Source: Tistrella mobilis KA081020-065
GTDB taxonomy: Bacteria > Pseudomonadota > Alphaproteobacteria > Tistrellales > Tistrellaceae
DNA length: 64,000 nt
Direction of reading: 5' to 3'
Assembly (NCBI RefSeq): GCF_000264455.2
Contig: NC_017957.2
Location: 558,001-622,000, forward strand
Below, one piece after another: positions 61,193-64,000 of this stretch (positions are counted from its first letter, which is position 1; every line of letters starts with the position of its first letter). The notes below the pieces were generated by a model. The model made no database searches. It was not told the DNA's origin and saw nothing but the letters and a program-made list of their open reading frames with translations. The position numbers and the translations under genes were made by a program.

Positions 61193-62440
61193 ATGAGCGC
61201 AGGCGTGGTCATCATCGGCGCCGGCCAGGCCGGCGGCCGGGCGGCACTGACGCTCAGGGAGAAGGGCTATGCCGGGCCGGTGACGCTGATCGGCGATGAA
61301 CCGGTCCCGCCTTACGAGCGCCCGCCCCTGTCGAAAGACATGCTGATCGACCCGGAGACCCGCCCCACCTGGCTGGTGCCGGCGGAGGCCTGGGCGGCGC
61401 AGGATATCCGGCTGATGACCGGCCGGGCGGCGATGGCGGTCGATCGTGCCGCGCGGCAGGTGCGGCTGGATGACGGCAGCCTGCTCGACTATGACCGGCT
61501 GATCTTCGCAACCGGCAGCCGGCCGCGCCGTCTGCCCTTCCGGGTCTCGCGCCTGGCCGATCTGCGCACGCTGGGTGACGTCGAATCGCTCGCGGCCCGC
61601 GCCGTCGGCGCCCGATCCGTTCTCGTGATCGGCGGCGGGGTGATCGGGCTGGAGGTCGCGGCGACCCTGGTGCAGAAGGGGCTGGAGGTGACGGTGGTCG
61701 AGATCGGCTCGCGCCTTCTCGGCCGCAACTTTCCGGCACCGGTGGCGGCGGCCCTGGCCCGGCGCCATGCGGCCGAAGGCGTCACCCTGCTGACCGGCCG
61801 CCGGATCCGGGATCTGGCCGACACGGCCGCGGGCATCCGCGCCGTGCTGTCCGACGGGCAGGTGATCACCGCCGATTTCGCCGTCGCCGGCATCGGCGTC
61901 GTCCCCGAAACCGGCCTCGCCCAGGCGGCCGGACTGGTGGTCGATGACGGCATCGTGGTCGATCAGGACATGCGCACGGCCGATCCCGCGGTGTTCGCGA
62001 TCGGCGATGTGGCGGCACAGCCGGGGCCGGATGGCCGGTCCCTGCGCTGCGAAACCTGGCAGAATGCCAACATCACCGCCGAACGCGCGGTGGCGGCGAT
62101 TCTGGGCAGCCCTTTGCCCGCCCCCGAAACGCCCTGGTTCTGGACCGATCAATACGATCTGAACGTCCAGCTCGCCGGCGTCACCGGGCCCGAGGCCGAC
62201 ACTGCGCGGATCGTCGAACAGCGGGCCGGCGCCGGCCGGCTGTTCCTGGTGCTGGACGGCGACCGGCTGATCGGGGCGGCGGGCATCAATGCCGGCCGCG
62301 ACATGGCCGCCTGCCGGCGGCTGATCACCGCCGGCATTCACCTGCCGCCCGGGATGACCGCGTCCGACAGCTTCGATGCAAAGGCGGCGCGCGGCCTGCT
62401 CAGCCCGGCTGCGGCCAGCGCCCGCCCAGCCTATGCGTAA
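61193..62440 (+). CDS. nagAa: FAD-dependent ferredoxin reductase of salicylate 5-hydroxylase
   Basis: A 415-residue pyridine-nucleotide-disulfide-type reductase. The FAD fold starts G-A-G-Q-A-G-G (9-15), the NAD fold is G-G-G-V-I-G-L-E-V-A near residue 150, and P-A-V-F-A-I-G-D-V-A is the third block. It passes electrons from NADH to the Rieske ferredoxin. It is divergent from the oxygenase operon. GGGAG lies about ten bases before the ATG at 61193; other in-frame starts upstream are possible. Its 3' end overlaps the IclR gene by 41 bases on the opposite strand. Confidence 0.9.
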   Translation: MSAGVVIIGAGQAGGRAALTLREKGYAGPVTLIGDEPVPPYERPPLSKDMLIDPETRPTWLVPAEAWAAQDIRLMTGRAAMAVDRAARQVRLDDGSLLDYDRLIFATGSRPRRLPFRVSRLADLRTLGDVESLAARAVGARSVLVIGGGVIGLEVAATLVQKGLEVTVVEIGSRLLGRNFPAPVAAALARRHAAEGVTLLTGRRIRDLADTAAGIRAVLSDGQVITADFAVAGIGVVPETGLAQAAGLVVDDGIVVDQDMRTADPAVFAIGDVAAQPGPDGRSLRCETWQNANITAERAVAAILGSPLPAPETPWFWTDQYDLNVQLAGVTGPEADTARIVEQRAGAGRLFLVLDGDRLIGAAGINAGRDMAACRRLITAGIHLPPGMTASDSFDAKAARGLLSPAAASARPAYA

Positions 62441-63218
62441 CCTCGCGCGCGGCCGCAATCAGCATGTCGCGGGCGGCGGTATCGCCGTCGCGGCCGAAAT
62501 TCGGCGAGGCGATGATCGACAGGGCCAGCACCAGCTGGCCCTGAAGATTGAACACCGGCGCCGCGAAGGCCCGCAGCCCCGGCGCGGTGGTGCCGTCCAC
62601 CGCGGCCGACAGCTCACGCCTTGTCTGCGCCCGCATCGCATCGATGTCGACCGGCCCTTCGGAGCGGTCGCGCGCCAGTTCGCGCTGCAGCAGGTCGGAC
62701 ACGAACCCCTCGTTCAGGAAGGCGAGGAAGATCCGGCCGGTGGCAGATTGGGTGAGCGAGAGATGCGAGCCGATGGTGAGCATGGTGTAGACCGGCGGAT
62801 TGCCGGGGTACCAGCGGATGATGGTCGGGCCGGTTTCGGCCCAGACCGCAATCAGCACGGTGCGGCCGCTGGCGGCCACCAGCTCCTGCGCCGCCCGGCT
62901 CGCCTCTTCGAACATGTCGAGCCGGCCCATGGCGGCCAGCCCGAGGCGCAGCGCGCCGGTGTGCAGATCATACAGCGCCGTCGCCGGGTCCTGGCGCAGG
63001 AAGCCGGTGTTCACGAAACTCGCCAGATAGCGATGAGCCTGACTGACCGACTGGCCGCTGGCCCGGGAGATATCAGTCAAAGAGCTGGGCCGCCCCAGCC
63101 GGACCAGGGCATCGAGCACGCCCATGCCGATTTCGACCGACTGGATGCCCTTGCGCTTGGTGTCGCCGCCGGCACCTCGTCTGCCGCCGGACCTGGCTCC
63201 CGCCTGCTTCGCCTCCAT
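62400..63218 (-). CDS. IclR-family transcriptional regulator
   Basis: A 272-residue regulator. After a basic tail, the winged helix reads G-R-P-S-S-L-T-D-I-S-R-A-S-G-Q-S-V-S-Q-A-H-R-Y, then the GAF-like IclR effector domain with P-G-L-R-A-F-A-A-P-V-F. IclR proteins of aromatic operons commonly bind the substrate or an intermediate. It lies between the reductase and isomerase genes, divergent from the latter, so it probably governs this salicylate-gentisate locus. Confidence 0.92.
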   Translation of the reverse strand: MEAKQAGARSGGRRGAGGDTKRKGIQSVEIGMGVLDALVRLGRPSSLTDISRASGQSVSQAHRYLASFVNTGFLRQDPATALYDLHTGALRLGLAAMGRLDMFEEASRAAQELVAASGRTVLIAVWAETGPTIIRWYPGNPPVYTMLTIGSHLSLTQSATGRIFLAFLNEGFVSDLLQRELARDRSEGPVDIDAMRAQTRRELSAAVDGTTAPGLRAFAAPVFNLQGQLVLALSIIASPNFGRDGDTAARDMLIAAAREVTHRLGGRWPQPG

Positions 63219-63320
63219 CGCCCGCCCGTTCTCCTGCTGACGGCTGCCGCCTGATGCAGCGCACCATAGCCCCCGCGCCCCGGCCGGGCAACGGGGCCCA
63301 GCGACATCCGGAGTTGCATC

Positions 63321-63962
63321 TTGAAGGTCTACGGCTATTTCCGCTCCTCCGCCTCGTACCGGCTGCGCATCGCCCTCAACCTGAAGGGGCTGGCGCCGGA
63401 TCAGGCCTTCGTGCATCTGCGCCGGGGCGAGCAGCGCGCCCCCGATTATCTGGCGCTCAATCCCGAAGGTCTGGTGCCGGCCCTCGTCACCGATGACGGC
63501 CAGGTGCTGACCCAGTCACTCGCGATCATCGAATGGCTGGACGAGCGTTTCCCCCTGCCCCGGCTGCTGCCCGAAGATGCCGACGGTCGCGCCAGGGTGC
63601 GCGCGATCGCGCTCGCCATCGCCTGCGACATCCACCCGATCGACAATCTGCGCGTGCTGACCTATCTCCGCGACCGGCTGGGGTTGGACCAGGCCGCGCG
63701 CGACGCCTGGTATGGCCATTGGGTCGCCGAGGGGCTGACGGCGCTGGAAGCGCGCCTCGCCCGCGATCCCGCAACCGGCCGCTTCTGCCATGGCGATGCG
63801 CCGTCGCTCGCCGATATCTGCCTGGTGCCGCAACTGGCCAATGCCGCCCGCATGGGCTGCCCGCTCGACGCTTACCCGACGCTGACCCGCATCGCAGACG
63901 CCGCCGGCACCCTCCCCGCCTTCGCCGCTGCGGCGCCGGGGCGGCAGCCGGATGCGGAATGA
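63321..63962 (+). CDS. nagL: Maleylpyruvate isomerase (zeta-class GST)
   Basis: A 213-residue zeta-class glutathione transferase. The N-terminus Y-F-R-S-S-A-S-Y-R-L-R-I-A-L-N-L-K-G carries the S-S-C/A-S glutathione-binding loop. Maleylpyruvate and maleylacetoacetate isomerases belong here; the gentisate context favours maleylpyruvate to fumarylpyruvate. The start is TTG at 63321 with GGAG nine bases upstream. It begins 102 bases from the divergent IclR gene. The expected fumarylpyruvate hydrolase should lie beyond the right edge. Confidence 0.85.
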   Translation: MKVYGYFRSSASYRLRIALNLKGLAPDQAFVHLRRGEQRAPDYLALNPEGLVPALVTDDGQVLTQSLAIIEWLDERFPLPRLLPEDADGRARVRAIALAIACDIHPIDNLRVLTYLRDRLGLDQAARDAWYGHWVAEGLTALEARLARDPATGRFCHGDAPSLADICLVPQLANAARMGCPLDAYPTLTRIADAAGTLPAFAAAAPGRQPDAE

Positions 63963-64000
63963 GGCGTGACGGCCCGAACAGACCACCCCACGTCAAGGAC

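Noticed and set aside
1-64000. tRNA, rRNA, CRISPR or IS elements
   Set aside because: No cloverleaf, repeat-spacer array, transposase or terminal inverted repeats were seen on reading; an Infernal/tRNAscan run would be decisive.

Overview
The window is about 64 kb of GC-rich DNA (third codon positions mostly G/C). It has alphaproteobacterial-style gene content: several TRAP and Liv transporters, many acyl-CoA enzymes, a salicylate-gentisate operon, and MarR, IclR, LysR and AraC regulators. A Rhodospirillales/Tistrella-like chromosome or large replicon is my guess and is not proven. I saw no rRNA, tRNA, CRISPR array or IS element.

1-26 kb is a dense catabolic island for an unidentified branched or cyclic carboxylic acid. 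It has the start of a Liv-type ABC importer (partial ATPase and binding protein) and a DctPQM TRAP importer. Three AMP-forming acyl-CoA ligases, five acyl-CoA dehydrogenases (two adjacent and probably paired) and three crotonase-fold proteins follow. There are also a MaoC hydratase and four SDRs, one with an exact 2,4-dienoyl-CoA reductase triad. An SCP2-type thiolase sits beside a KAS/HMGS-like protein fused to a zinc-ribbon/OB domain, and an alpha-methylacyl-CoA racemase has its His/Asp pair. A MarR regulator lies inside, and several divergent promoters carry related GTA-N8-TAC dyads that could tie the island into one regulon.

26-50 kb is mixed: an AraC regulator and a thiol peroxidase-like gene, an acyl-CoA synthetase, an Old Yellow Enzyme, two MliC-like lipoproteins, a frameshifted SDR with a LysR regulator, a gamma-carbonic-anhydrase-like protein, and a lone tyrosine recombinase. 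A PDZ-containing sensor kinase with its NarL-type regulator, a BASS transporter, a second TRAP system, a crotonase, an M66-like metalloprotease and another ligase complete it.

49.6-56.4 kb is the most unusual part. Two short genes encode peptides with an almost identical leader block (W-x-R-P-V-L-R-P-L-x-I-A-S-D/E-T-L) and different C-terminal segments that end in Cys-x-Ser. The leader fits the W/Y-x-x-P-x-L motif of lasso-type RiPP precursors, a Thr sits two residues before the presumed core, and an Asp sits at core position 8 or 9. Around them are an HPr-kinase-like kinase, two sulfotransferases, a nucleotidyltransferase-like protein, a GT17 glycosyltransferase and a frameshifted DUF6817-like gene. 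No lasso cyclase, protease or RRE protein is in the window. The peptide/GT17 unit appears tandemly duplicated, with one GT17 copy reduced to a remnant.

56.4-64 kb is a salicylate-to-gentisate operon: a Rieske oxygenase (alpha, beta, ferredoxin), gentisate 1,2-dioxygenase and an AAHS-type importer on one strand. The ferredoxin reductase is divergent across a 9-bp-arm inverted repeat. An IclR regulator and a zeta-class maleylpyruvate isomerase follow. Fumarylpyruvate hydrolase is not in the window.
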